DNA from: Elusimicrobiota bacterium
GTDB lineage: Bacteria > CG03 > SLGR01 > PWQF01
Length of the DNA: 21,642 nt
NCBI GenBank assembly: GCA_003558145.1
Contig: PWMP01000029.1
Coordinates: 1 to 21,642 of the forward strand
Direction of reading: 5' to 3'
Shown: piece by piece, positions 1 to 7,776 of the stretch
How the letters are laid out: each line of letters begins with the position of its first letter
Position numbering within the stretch: the stretch's first letter is position 1
Position numbers and translations under genes: made by a program
Notes under the pieces: generated by a model
What the model saw: the letters and a program-made list of their open reading frames with translations, nothing else
Told to the model about the DNA's origin: nothing
The model's database searches: none

Positions 1-104
1 AAGCAGGTAACATAAATTAAATTATTGACTAAGAAAAAAATAAAATTGAGGTTATTTAAAGAGAAGTTTTTGACAGTACGGAGATAATAGTCCGGAGGAA
101 TAAA

Positions 105-956
105 ATGAAAAAAGCATTGGGAAAAGGAATAGAATCATTAATACCAAGTAAAGAAACCGACGATGGGTTAAAATATGTTAAGCTGGAAAGGATAATTCCT
201 AACCAGTATCAGATGAGGGAAAACTTTGATGAAAAAGGAATTGAAGAGCTGGCTCTGTCAATTAAGGAAGATGGCGTAATGCAGCCGGTGCTGGTTACGA
301 GGAAAGGCAAGAAATACATGCTTGTAGCCGGGGAAAGACGCTGGCGCGCCGCGAAAAAAGCCGGTATTGAAACTATTCCGTGTATAGAAAAAGAATTAGC
401 CGGCAAGGATGCTTTAGTTCTTTCTCTTATAGAAAACATACAGAGAAGAGACCTTTCTCCCATAGAGGAAGCATCCGCCTACAGGCAGCTTGTGGAGGAG
501 TTCTCCTTAACTCAGGAACAGGTATCAAAAAGGGTCGGAAAAAGCCGCAGTTCTGTAGCAAACGCACTGCGTATTCTTTCTCTTCCCGAAGATTTAAGGC
601 AGTTTGTGTCCGATTCAAGCCTTTCTGCCGGTCACGCACGAACTTTGCTGACAGTAAAAGATAAAAAGAAAAGGAAAATGCTGGCCCTGAAAATTATCAG
701 GGAAAAACTTACCGTAAGAGAAACGGAAAAACTTGCCGCTTTGTTAACTTCTTCCTCTAAACGAAAATCTACCTCTAAAACCCGCAATACTGATCCGGAA
801 GTAGAAAAAATACGCGACAAGTTTGAAAAAGTCCTGGGAACCCGCGTTGGTATCGATCTTAAGAAAAAAGGAAAAGGGAAAACAGGAACCATTAAAATAG
901 AATTTTACTCGCTTGATGATTTTGAAAGAATAGCGGGTATTATATGCAAAAAATAA
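105..956 (+). CDS. parB: Chromosome partitioning protein ParB
   Basis: ParB/Spo0J family, 283 residues, a normal length. ParB binds parS sites near the origin, spreads as a CTP-dependent clamp and works with ParA in chromosome segregation. Visible: the typical N-terminal start MKKALGKGIESLIP, the nuclease-like N domain with the CTP-binding motif GERRWR (residues 76-81) and ENIQRR (110-115), a helix-turn-helix at about 135-160 (LTQEQVSKRVGKSRSSVANA), SAGHAR (174-179), and a basic linker leading to a C-terminal dimerisation segment from about 230. The ATG is preceded by GGAGG (94-98) with good spacing. parA is normally directly upstream but would lie outside the window; all three forward frames are closed within the first 30 bases. 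Its last 13 bases overlap the next gene. The family call is secure. Confidence 0.97.
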   Translation: MKKALGKGIESLIPSKETDDGLKYVKLERIIPNQYQMRENFDEKGIEELALSIKEDGVMQPVLVTRKGKKYMLVAGERRWRAAKKAGIETIPCIEKELAGKDALVLSLIENIQRRDLSPIEEASAYRQLVEEFSLTQEQVSKRVGKSRSSVANALRILSLPEDLRQFVSDSSLSAGHARTLLTVKDKKKRKMLALKIIREKLTVRETEKLAALLTSSSKRKSTSKTRNTDPEVEKIRDKFEKVLGTRVGIDLKKKGKGKTGTIKIEFYSLDDFERIAGIICKK

Positions 957-1642
957 TAAAAGGGGTATTTAAATCCTTAATTGACAATGCTTCACTGATC
1001 TGGCTTCTTTTTGTCGGGAATATATTGTTCAGCTATATTGTATACAGGTTTAAACTTACTAACAGCATTTTTTTTGTGGTTCTTTTTTCACTGGCAGCAA
1101 TATATCTTTTTTCAATAGTAATGCAGGGAATTGTCCTTCATTATGCCGGGAGGGACCGGTCCTGGGGCAATATACTTAAAAAGGGCCTGAAAAATTTCCC
1201 GGCCATGCTGGGCTGGTTTTTATTTTGTTTAGGAATTACTATTAGTTTTGTTCTTTATTTTTCACGTATATACGGAGCCCGTGCCGCAGGTTTATGGCCT
1301 ATTATGTTTTTTTTGGCAGGATATGTTAGCGGCCCGCTAATCGCCGGTTTATATGAAGGGCTGAATTTAAAAACTTCTATTAGTTCGACATTCAGACTTA
1401 TAAAAACAAGAACCGGCACCTGGCTGCTTGGAGGTCTGTTTTTAGTTGCCGTGCTTGTTATTACCGGAGCTGCAGCTGAATTGATGATAGTGCTGGTCGC
1501 ATATACCCGGGGAGCAGGCATAGGTATATTGGGTCCCTTGTTTGTTTTTACATCCGAGTTTGTTAAAGCGGGCTCTATTGTTGCCACAATGTCAACAATA
1601 GTAGCGTTAAGATATGCGGCTCCATCTAAAGAAAATATTTGA
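944..1642 (+). CDS. Six-helix integral membrane protein of unknown function
   Basis: A 232-residue protein that is not recognised as a named family. It has about six predicted membrane segments (roughly 16-35, 41-65, 88-107, 114-136, 159-186 and 196-222) separated by short basic loops such as GRDRSWGNILKKGLKN (69-84). This resembles small multi-pass proteins of the DUF4013/DUF975 sort, but no diagnostic motif is visible. Its start lies inside the last codons of parB (13-base overlap), so it is probably translated with parB; no strong ribosome binding site is seen. It ends with TGA 56 bases before the next gene. No catalytic residues can be proposed. Confidence 0.8.
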   Translation: MQKIIKGVFKSLIDNASLIWLLFVGNILFSYIVYRFKLTNSIFFVVLFSLAAIYLFSIVMQGIVLHYAGRDRSWGNILKKGLKNFPAMLGWFLFCLGITISFVLYFSRIYGARAAGLWPIMFFLAGYVSGPLIAGLYEGLNLKTSISSTFRLIKTRTGTWLLGGLFLVAVLVITGAAAELMIVLVAYTRGAGIGILGPLFVFTSEFVKAGSIVATMSTIVALRYAAPSKENI

Positions 1643-1669
1643 ATAAAACCATCTTTTATATTAATATAA
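1639..1669 (+). promoter_or_regulatory. AT-rich palindrome and possible weak promoter before the acidic membrane protein
   Basis: The 56-base gap holds a perfect 14-bp palindrome TTATATTAATATAA (1656-1669). A TTGAAT (1639-1644) lies 17 bases from TAATAT (1662-1667), which could serve as a weak -35/-10 pair. The following gene has a strong GGAGG (1687-1691). The promoter reading is tentative, since AT-rich palindromes arise easily. Confidence 0.25.
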
Positions 1670-1698
1670 GCAGGTAGAGGGTTTTTTGGAGGAATGAA

Positions 1699-2991
1699 AT
1701 GAACGAAGAAAAAAATAATAGTTTTGAAGACGAAAAAGAAGAAAAAACACCCGACGAAAAAATTAATGAGCAGTCTTCGCCGGAAGAAGAAAAACCTTCA
1801 ATAGACGAAGTAGCCGATTCGCTGGATCTGGAGGATGATTCACTTCCACCTCCTCCCAGTGCCGACTTCAGTCCCGGCGGCAAGGAAGTACCCGAAGATA
1901 AAGAAATATCGGATGAGGATTTTGAGGGCGGCCCGCTTCCAGAAGACGATAAAGAAACCCAGGATAAACCTTCCATTGATGAAGTAGCTGATACATTTGA
2001 AATATCGGATCTTGATTCCGGTGAAGAAACAAAAAAACCTGAAGAAGAAAAATCTCCGGACATTGAGCAGGAAAACATTACCGATATGGAAGAAATATCT
2101 TCCGGGGGGTCCCCCGCTGATACTCCCAAGGAAGAAGATCCTGTTCTTCCGAAAGACAGCGACTTAAACCTGGAAGGCATTGAACCTTTAAATTCTGTAG
2201 AAAACGAAAAAGAAGAAGCGTTACCTGATGATGAAGTAATGGATGACGGGATTGAAAATGTTGATCTTAACCTGGATGAATTTGATGATTCGGATGATTC
2301 AGGTGCTCAGGAAAGGCCGCCTGAAGGAATCGAAAACGAGATAAAAAATATAGAAACAGAAGTCGGACTTGATGCCGGCCCGACGGAACCTGAGGAAAAA
2401 AAGGAAGAAATTCTTCCGGAGGAAGAACCTGCTTCTCTTGAACCTCCAGAAAGTGAAGAAGAAATGTCCGAGACAAGCGAAAGCGAAACTCTTGCGCAAG
2501 AAGAGCCCTCTGAGGAAGATGAAAAACCCGCAAAAGCAAAAAAATCCAAAACCGGGCTAATACTAGTGGCAGTATTGCTTCTGGCAATCGGCGGAGCTGC
2601 ATATTATTACATGGACACAATAATTTCTCTTATTATAGGAGCTCCCTCCGAAGTCCGGGTTGTGGTTCCACCGGAACCGGCGGCTCCCCCGACTCCGCCC
2701 GTGCCTGAGTATGATAGTCCGTTTATTTATACAGAAGCGTCCAATGTCAGTAAGGATGTAAGCGATGGTATAGTAACGTTCAGTTGGCAGACCCCGGACG
2801 GGATAGAAAAGGTAAGAGGTTTTTATAAGAGCCGCCTCGAAGTTATGGATTATATCATTGAAAAAGATGAGTTTGATTCAGCTGCAGGGCTTGCGCATAT
2901 GGTTTTCAAAAGAGACGATGTCGGAAGACTTGCGGTTGTTCTTCGACGCAGTGAGGATTTAGTATCGGCTCACGTCAGTCACGTAAGATAA
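1699..2991 (+). CDS. Highly acidic single-span membrane protein with a small C-terminal extracytoplasmic domain
   Basis: A 430-residue protein without recognised homology. Residues 1-275 are low-complexity and dominated by Glu/Asp with Ser and Pro. They include a duplicated motif KPSIDEVAD (32-40 and 90-98). A basic patch KAKKSK (279-284) precedes one hydrophobic segment (about 286-303), so by the positive-inside rule the acidic part should be cytoplasmic. A Pro-rich spacer (324-338) leads to a compact domain (about 342-430) containing TPDGIEKVRGFYKSRLEVM, which looks folded and extracytoplasmic. The start is supported by GGAGG eight bases upstream. It follows parB and a membrane gene on the same strand. 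The acidic tail could be a protein-docking or DNA-mimic surface, but nothing in the sequence proves it. Confidence 0.85.
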   Translation: MNEEKNNSFEDEKEEKTPDEKINEQSSPEEEKPSIDEVADSLDLEDDSLPPPPSADFSPGGKEVPEDKEISDEDFEGGPLPEDDKETQDKPSIDEVADTFEISDLDSGEETKKPEEEKSPDIEQENITDMEEISSGGSPADTPKEEDPVLPKDSDLNLEGIEPLNSVENEKEEALPDDEVMDDGIENVDLNLDEFDDSDDSGAQERPPEGIENEIKNIETEVGLDAGPTEPEEKKEEILPEEEPASLEPPESEEEMSETSESETLAQEEPSEEDEKPAKAKKSKTGLILVAVLLLAIGGAAYYYMDTIISLIIGAPSEVRVVVPPEPAAPPTPPVPEYDSPFIYTEASNVSKDVSDGIVTFSWQTPDGIEKVRGFYKSRLEVMDYIIEKDEFDSAAGLAHMVFKRDDVGRLAVVLRRSEDLVSAHVSHVR

Positions 2992-3038
2992 AGGAGAAAA
3001 AGTCTCCAGTTTAAAAAAGTGTATAGTAGAGTTTCACT

Positions 3039-3758
3039 TTGACTTACCTGTTTACCGCAGACCTGCACCTTAAAGTCAGCAAATGCGCTGACGATTACAA
3101 AAACTTTTTTAATTTTCTCGAAAGCGCTGAAAAAAAAGTTGAAGGCATTTATATTCTTGGAGACCTTTTTAATTACTGGTTTGAACATCCGCGACTTGAC
3201 CTGGGGGAAGGTAATCCCGCCCTTAAAGCGCTGAAACAGTTTGGGGAAAAAGGAAAAAAAGTTTATTTCCTTTACGGAAACCGGGATTTTGCCGTCGGTG
3301 AATTTTTTAAAAAGCATTCCGGGGTGGAATTTCTGGGAGAAAAACTGGAGCTGAATATTCCCCGGGGCAAGGTGCTTTTAAGTCACGGTGACGGGCTGGC
3401 TAAAGAGGATATAAGGTATCAGCTCTGGAGAAAGATGATCCGTTCTTGTTGGGCCTCTTTTATTTTTAAGCATCTTCCAGTGGGTAGGGCCATAGCGTTT
3501 GCGGATGCTGTTAAGAAAAAAGGGCAGGGCAAAATATCTTATGAAAAAGTGGTGCGCATGATTGAATCCGGAGTAAAAGCCGAATTTAAAAAGGGATATG
3601 ATATAATTATTGCCGGTCACGCCCACTATAAGAAAAAACAGGACTTTATAATAGACGGTAAAAAGAAAACCCTGTATCTTCTTCCGGAATATAGTTACCC
3701 GGGGGAATTTCTGCTAATGAAAGACGGCGGAAAATTCTGTTTTGAAAAAATAGACTAA
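3039..3758 (+). CDS. lpxH: UDP-2,3-diacylglucosamine diphosphatase-like metallophosphoesterase (LpxH-type)
   Basis: A 239-residue calcineurin-like phosphoesterase, the same length as E. coli LpxH, which cleaves UDP-2,3-diacylglucosamine to lipid X in lipid A synthesis at the inner face of the inner membrane. Metal-binding motifs are present in order: D8-x-H10 (ADLHL), GD (41-42) followed by LFNYWFEHP, GNRD (80-83), H116-GDG and GHAH (193-196). GDLFxYW and GNRDFxxG are characteristic of LpxH rather than of generic phosphatases. The start is TTG: an in-frame stop lies at 3027-3029 and no ATG or GTG occurs before the first metal motif. No strong Shine-Dalgarno is visible. The stop codon overlaps the stop of the convergent DUF47 gene, leaving no room for a terminator between them. 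Confidence 0.88.
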   Translation: MTYLFTADLHLKVSKCADDYKNFFNFLESAEKKVEGIYILGDLFNYWFEHPRLDLGEGNPALKALKQFGEKGKKVYFLYGNRDFAVGEFFKKHSGVEFLGEKLELNIPRGKVLLSHGDGLAKEDIRYQLWRKMIRSCWASFIFKHLPVGRAIAFADAVKKKGQGKISYEKVVRMIESGVKAEFKKGYDIIIAGHAHYKKKQDFIIDGKKKTLYLLPEYSYPGEFLLMKDGGKFCFEKID

Positions 3759-4399
3759 ATCTTCTTTTTTACAGCCATCGAGTCCAGCATATCGGCTGCA
3801 TTTTCAACCGTATCCGGAATCAGGCTTATCAGGTTTACAAGAGCATTAAGATGTATCTTTTCCTCAAGAATCAAATCATCGCTCCGGTATATTTTTTCCG
3901 TAAGGTGCCATTCAAGCGAATCAGTTTCTTCTTCAACAGAATTAACATTTTTAATATGCTTGTTTATCGAGGAAAAATCCGTAAAAAAACTATTCAGGGC
4001 CATTTGAAGATGATTGAGGGTTTTTATGCTTCCTTCTGCAGTTTTTACCAGTTCCGAGCATAAATCCGGCAGTATTTTAGGGCGCTGAGTTATAAGAAAA
4101 TCGCATACTGATTCTGCGTGGTCGGCAATTTTGTCCTGTTTTGACAGGTACTTAGTCAAATCTTCCCTTACCATAGGCATAAAAGAGCCGGCATACATTG
4201 TTTCAATGAGGTTGCGGCGTACTGTGTCCGCATCGGCTTCTTTTAAATGGACATTATAAGCCTGTTCCCTGGCGCGGTTGTAATTTCCGCCGGAATAAAG
4301 ACGTATTACTTCAATCATGCTGTTGACGGTGTCCTGCACCAAGTGGAGATGTTTTTTAAAAAGTTCTTCTACTTGCCGTGCGTGTTTTTTACGGACCAT
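3755..4399 (-). CDS. DUF47/PhoU-like putative phosphate transport regulator
   Basis: A 214-residue all-helical protein of the DUF47 (TIGR00153, PhoU-like) family, which typically accompanies Pit-type phosphate transporters and binds metal through repeated E-x-x-x-D-like motifs. Supporting segments are LKEADADTVRRNL, GSFMPMVREDLTKYLSKQDK and IADHAESVCDFL, laid out as in PhoU-like helical bundles. The ATG directly follows the TAA of the nucleoside diphosphate kinase gene with no gap, so the two are one transcription and translation unit. No Pit transporter is in the window. The stop is TAG, the only clear TAG terminator here, and reading beyond it gives no plausible extension. The role in phosphate homeostasis is inferred from the family. 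Confidence 0.87.
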   Translation of the reverse strand: MVRKKHARQVEELFKKHLHLVQDTVNSMIEVIRLYSGGNYNRAREQAYNVHLKEADADTVRRNLIETMYAGSFMPMVREDLTKYLSKQDKIADHAESVCDFLITQRPKILPDLCSELVKTAEGSIKTLNHLQMALNSFFTDFSSINKHIKNVNSVEEETDSLEWHLTEKIYRSDDLILEEKIHLNALVNLISLIPDTVENAADMLDSMAVKKKI

Positions 4400-4951
4400 T
4401 TAATCCAGGGAAATGCGGTCGTAAGGCGTTTTCCATGTAACGCCGCTTTCGGTTTTTACAACCGGGTAAATATCATCTACGATTTCAGCAGGCTCAAACC
4501 AGAGTTTTATCTCTCTCTCTGCTTCTTTAGGGTTTGAGGATGTGTGAACGACATTTTCGTATACGCCTTCGGTGGTTATTCTGCCGTAGGCTCCCCTTAC
4601 AGTTGTAGGCTGCGCTTTTTCAGGATTAGTGGCTCCGGCAAGTGTTCTAACTTTGGTAATAGCATCGACGCCACGGTAAACAAGAGCAAGCACCCGCATA
4701 TATTCTTCACCGTGAAGCTGTCCCTTGATATATTTCTTAAGTTCTTCAAAGAATGGCTCAATCTTAAGGTGAAAGTAATGTTTTTCCGCAAGCTCGTCGT
4801 TAACCCTTACTACCTTGGCTGCGACGATTCTTAATTGGGTTTCTGATAGTTTTGTAAGTATATTCCCGGTCAGGGACTTTTTAAGCCCGTCAGGCTTTAT
4901 CAGGACAAGAGTCTGCTCCTGCTGGCAGGGTTTATTTGTTTCTTCATTCAT
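4400..4951 (-). CDS. ndk: Nucleoside diphosphate kinase, divergent long form
   Basis: Transfers the gamma-phosphate from NTPs to NDPs through a phosphohistidine. Family marks: QTLVLIKPDG (K19), the segment LAGATNPEKAQPTTVRGAYG, and the active-site histidine H136 in ENVVHTSSNPKEAEREI. It is longer than the usual 140-150 residues (183 here), with a longer stretch between PFFEEL and LAGATNP and a C-terminal tail after AEREIKLWF. The usual PGTIRxDxG and NxVHGSDS motifs are altered to PTTVRGAYG and NVVHTSSN, so it belongs to a divergent branch. ATG 4951 is preferred over a GTG 45 bases upstream, because that GTG abuts the -10 of the likely promoter at 4997-5026. The gene is followed without a gap by DUF47. 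Confidence 0.9.
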   Translation of the reverse strand: MNEETNKPCQQEQTLVLIKPDGLKKSLTGNILTKLSETQLRIVAAKVVRVNDELAEKHYFHLKIEPFFEELKKYIKGQLHGEEYMRVLALVYRGVDAITKVRTLAGATNPEKAQPTTVRGAYGRITTEGVYENVVHTSSNPKEAEREIKLWFEPAEIVDDIYPVVKTESGVTWKTPYDRISLD

Positions 4952-4996
4952 TGTAAATAATTGCCTTATAAAATGTACCTTTAAGTTTATAAGCAC

Positions 4997-5026
4997 TTTA
5001 TATCAAAAAAATATTATACAAGTCAA
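4997..5026 (-). promoter_or_regulatory. Sigma-70-type promoter for ndk-DUF47
   Basis: On the minus strand TTGACT (5021-5026) is followed after 18 bases by TATAAA (4997-5002). This would start transcription near 4990, about 40 bases before the ATG at 4951. A second TATAAT (5013-5018 region, minus strand) lies too close to the TTGACT to pair with it. The placement also argues against the upstream GTG start of ndk. Confidence 0.6.
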
Positions 5027-5045
5027 GACTGCCGCTGTCGGATTA

Positions 5046-5075
5046 TTGCACCCGGAAGCATATTTTTGTTATAAT
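5046..5075 (+). promoter_or_regulatory. Sigma-70-type promoter for cheD and the kinase
   Basis: TTGCAC (5046-5051) and a perfect TATAAT (5070-5075) are separated by 18 bases. Transcription would begin near 5082, leaving a leader of about 70 bases before the cheD ATG. It points away from the ndk promoter, so 4952-5152 is a divergent regulatory region. Confidence 0.6.
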
Positions 5076-5093
5076 ATTAAAAATAGGCAATAG

Positions 5094-5109
5094 TCAGAAA
5101 ATTTTCTGA
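5094..5109. promoter_or_regulatory. Perfect 16-bp palindrome, candidate operator in the cheD leader
   Basis: TCAGAAAATTTTCTGA is a perfect dyad without a spacer. It lies about 12-27 bases downstream of the predicted transcription start of cheD, a typical position for a repressor site. No T-run follows, so it is not a terminator. Which protein binds it is unknown. Confidence 0.4.
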
Positions 5110-5152
5110 ATTTAATTATCCTAATTTATGATATTTATGACAAATATAGAGT

Positions 5153-5710
5153 ATGTACTTAAATACAGCCAGGGAAATTAAAGTGTGCAAAAAAGAATTA
5201 GCAGTTTACCCGGGAGCCGTTATTGTAAGATCAGGCGGAGAAATTCTCAGAACCAGTCCCCTGGGCTCCTGTATAGCCCTGTCTGCCTATGACCCCGCAA
5301 CCGGGAGCGGAGGCCTTGCGCATATAATGCTGCCCGGCGCCGCCCGGCCCGGAACAAAAGACAAATACAGGTACAGCAGTAATGCCACAATTGCCCTGCT
5401 GGGAAGGTTTAAAAGAAAAGGCATCAGCCTGGAAACACTGAAATTTGTCGTAGCCGGGGGTGCGAATGTTATGAGAGCGGCGGACAATTCGGTATCGGAT
5501 TTAAATATAAAAGCAGTATTGAACGAACTGAAAAAACGGGGACTTGAAACGGCGTTTAAGTTCGTAGGCGGTGTCAGGAGAAGAGTTATTGTATTAAACC
5601 TGGCAACAGGAAAACTTTATGGCTCCTTGGGCTCGGAAAAAATGAAAGAAATCTACTGTTTTGGCTCGGAGAATGGGCGAAGCAAAAATTTTACAGAGAG
5701 GAAAAAATGA
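5153..5710 (+). CDS. cheD: Chemoreceptor glutamine deamidase CheD
   Basis: CheD converts specific glutamines of methyl-accepting chemotaxis proteins to glutamate and can bind CheC. This 185-residue protein carries the catalytic cysteine in SPLGSCIALSAYDP (C40) and the catalytic histidine in GGLAHIMLP (H57). It also has the conserved YSSNAT (74-79), the VVAGGANVM segment (99-107) and the final GGVRRRVIVLNLATGKLYG. ATG 5153 keeps the family-typical IKV strand. A GTG at 5183 has a better ribosome binding site (AGGGA at 5171) but would cut into the domain. No chemoreceptor, cheA, cheW, cheR or cheC lies in the window. Its TGA overlaps the ATG of the next gene (ATGA), coupling it to a histidine kinase, which suggests a non-chemotactic target. 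Confidence 0.93.
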   Translation: MYLNTAREIKVCKKELAVYPGAVIVRSGGEILRTSPLGSCIALSAYDPATGSGGLAHIMLPGAARPGTKDKYRYSSNATIALLGRFKRKGISLETLKFVVAGGANVMRAADNSVSDLNIKAVLNELKKRGLETAFKFVGGVRRRVIVLNLATGKLYGSLGSEKMKEIYCFGSENGRSKNFTERKK

Positions 5711-7776
5711 ATAAAGAAAAAGAAAGAAGTAAGGACTTTCCGCTGAAAAATCCCAACCCTGTTTTTCAGGCAAAAGGCGGCAGGGCCCTTTTTCTGAACC
5801 CGGCGGCACGGAGATTTCTTGGGATAAAAGAGGGAAATAAACTGCCGGTAAAACTCAATTCAGTTGCATCTGTCGCATTAAAATCCGGAAAAATCCGGAG
5901 AACAGAATACAAAAAAGGACGCACAACATATTGTTTTACCTTCAAACCTCTTAAAAAGCAGCAGTGCGTCAATATATATGGTTTTAATCTAACCGACCAT
6001 AAGAAAAAAGAAGAAACAATACGGGAGGCAAACATACAGTTGCTGGCACTTAACCAGCAGCTCAGTGCAACAGAACAGCAACTTCGCGCTTCGGAACTGG
6101 AAGTAAGAGAAAACATTAATAAGTTATCAGAACGCAACAAAGAACTTAAGGCGCTTTATCGTATTGCGCTTATTATTGTTAATTGTCCCGACTCGACTGA
6201 AAAAATGTTGTCCAGGATCGTTAAGGTACTTCCGGGCTCCCTGCAGTATCCCGGTCAGGCCTGCGCAAGAATAACCCTTCTGACGGGGGAAAAGTATAAA
6301 ACAGAAAATTTCAGAAAAAGCGCACACATGCTCCATATCCCGATAAAAAAAAGAAACAGAGAATACGGAAAAATTGAAGTAGGATATCTGCGTCTTAGAA
6401 AAGACACGGGAAAATCGCCTTTTCTCAACGAAGAAAAAAAACTTATGGCTGACATATCAGAGCGCATAGGAAAGACCCTTAATCGCCTGGAGGCGGCGAA
6501 GGAACTTCACCAAGCATATCAACAACTGATGGCTTCAAATCAGCAACTTAGGGCTACGGACCAGCAGCTCAGGGCCTCAAACCAGCAGCTCAGGGCAACA
6601 GAACAGCAGCTTCGCGCTTCAAACAGCGCTCTTGCCGAATCAGAAAAAAAATACCGCTCTGTAGTTGAACTTATGCCCGATATAATAATCAGGACAGACA
6701 GGGAGGGGAATTACCTTGATATAATTACTTCTTCCGATGAAAAGCTTGCAGCGCCAAAAGATAAGGTTATAGGAAAGAATATTTCAGATGTATTTTCAAA
6801 GGAAGACGCAGCAAAAATAAAAAAAACCATAAAAAAAGCGCTGGACGGCGGAAAGCTTGAAACAATTGAGTATGATGTAAATACTTTCGCCGGGCACCTG
6901 TTTTTTGAAGCGCGCATAATACCGGTTAATAAAGATGAAACGATGACACTTATCCGCGATATTACCGAACGTAAACTAGCCGAAGAAGAAATGGAAAAAA
7001 TGGCCTCACTAAACAAGCTGATATTCAATATATCTTCAAGCTTCATTCCTGCCCGCTCGGAAACGGTTAACGAAAAAATAGAAGGGATGTTGGAAAAAAG
7101 CGGCAAGTTCTTTAATGTTGATAGAGCTTATCTGTTTCGTTTTTCCCCGGGTGGCACTGAAATGCACAATGCCCATGAGTGGTGCGCGGATGGAGTAGAA
7201 CCGCTTAAGGAATTTTTTCGTAACATTCAAACCGACAGGCTGTCCTGGTGCAACAAGAAAATAAACGAGGAAGACTTTCTGCATATCCCGGATGTGAACA
7301 AACTTCCTGCCGAAGCCGAAGCCGACAGGAAAATTTTAAAAAAACAAAGAGTTAAATCACTTCTCTGTGTACCAATCCGGGATAAGAACGCCAATGTTAC
7401 AAGCTTTATCGGGTTTGATGCAGTGCAGTCAAAAAAATCCTGGGGTGAAGGAGAAATTTATCTTTTAAAAGTGCTCTCCAATATTATAGCTGACACCTTT
7501 GAAAGCATTGAAGCGGAAAGGCGGATAATACAGGCTCAAAAACTTGAAAGCATAGGAAGGCTTGCCGGCGGCGTTGCTCACGAGATAAACAATCCCCTGG
7601 GAAGTATACTGGCAGCTGCCCAGCTTATGCTGGAGGAAACCGATAGGGAGAAGCCATTTTATGAGGATCTTAAAATAATTGAGAAATCAGCAAAAAGATG
7701 CGACGCAATTGTGAAACGGCTTCTTGAATTTTCCAGGAAAGGTACTGGAGAAATGGAAAAAATAAATTTAAACTAG
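5707..7776 (+). CDS. PAS/GAF sensor histidine kinase, sensory and DHp part, ended by an in-frame TAG
   Basis: 689 residues with no membrane segment, so cytoplasmic. In order: a PAS-like domain (about 15-95); a coiled coil with two QQL-x-A-T/S heptads (116-129); a GAF domain (about 145-260); five more heptads (271-305); a PAS domain (about 315-425, SEKKYRSVVELMPDIIIRTDREG, ending IRDITERK); a second GAF (about 437-600); and a HisKA/DHp domain with phosphoacceptor H625 in GGVAHEINNPLG. It stops at TAG 7774-7776, just after the second DHp helix. The ATPase domain follows in the same frame at 7777-8220, so this is the front half of one kinase gene. A start codon with GAGG upstream overlaps the cheD stop. 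Without the second half the protein could not autophosphorylate. Confidence 0.85.
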   Translation: MNKEKERSKDFPLKNPNPVFQAKGGRALFLNPAARRFLGIKEGNKLPVKLNSVASVALKSGKIRRTEYKKGRTTYCFTFKPLKKQQCVNIYGFNLTDHKKKEETIREANIQLLALNQQLSATEQQLRASELEVRENINKLSERNKELKALYRIALIIVNCPDSTEKMLSRIVKVLPGSLQYPGQACARITLLTGEKYKTENFRKSAHMLHIPIKKRNREYGKIEVGYLRLRKDTGKSPFLNEEKKLMADISERIGKTLNRLEAAKELHQAYQQLMASNQQLRATDQQLRASNQQLRATEQQLRASNSALAESEKKYRSVVELMPDIIIRTDREGNYLDIITSSDEKLAAPKDKVIGKNISDVFSKEDAAKIKKTIKKALDGGKLETIEYDVNTFAGHLFFEARIIPVNKDETMTLIRDITERKLAEEEMEKMASLNKLIFNISSSFIPARSETVNEKIEGMLEKSGKFFNVDRAYLFRFSPGGTEMHNAHEWCADGVEPLKEFFRNIQTDRLSWCNKKINEEDFLHIPDVNKLPAEAEADRKILKKQRVKSLLCVPIRDKNANVTSFIGFDAVQSKKSWGEGEIYLLKVLSNIIADTFESIEAERRIIQAQKLESIGRLAGGVAHEINNPLGSILAAAQLMLEETDREKPFYEDLKIIEKSAKRCDAIVKRLLEFSRKGTGEMEKINLN
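6052..6093 (+). repeat. Two tandem 21-bp repeats encoding (N/E)QQLxA(T/S)
   Basis: Two adjacent 21-base units (6052-6072, 6073-6093) encode NQQLSAT and EQQLRAS in the first coiled coil of the kinase. They belong to the same repeat family as 6517-6621. The units match at protein level more than at base level, which suggests the heptad is selected. Confidence 0.85.
6517..6621 (+). repeat. Five tandem 21-bp repeats encoding QQL(R/M)A(S/T) heptads
   Basis: Units at 6517, 6538, 6559, 6580 and 6601 encode YQQLMAS, NQQLRAT, DQQLRAS, NQQLRAT and EQQLRAS between the first GAF and the second PAS domain. A degenerate sixth copy (NSALAES) follows. Glx-Glx-x-x-Ala-Ser/Thr is the pattern of chemoreceptor methylation and deamidation sites. 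Confidence 0.9.

Noticed and set aside
1..104. TTGACA (70-75) and TTGACT (25-30) as promoters for parB
   Set aside because: No -10-like hexamer occurs 15-19 bases downstream of either; parB is more likely transcribed from further upstream with parA.
1..2991. parS sites near parB
   Set aside because: No 16-bp palindrome resembling TGTTNCACGTGNAACA was seen in the window.
6517..6621. CRISPR-like array
   Set aside because: The 21-bp units are contiguous without spacers and code for heptads in the kinase frame.
7774..7776. Genome-wide recoding of TAG as an amino acid
   Set aside because: DUF47 ends at TAG at the expected family length and reading beyond gives nothing plausible, so TAG works as a stop at least there. 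One in-frame TAG is not enough for a recoding claim.
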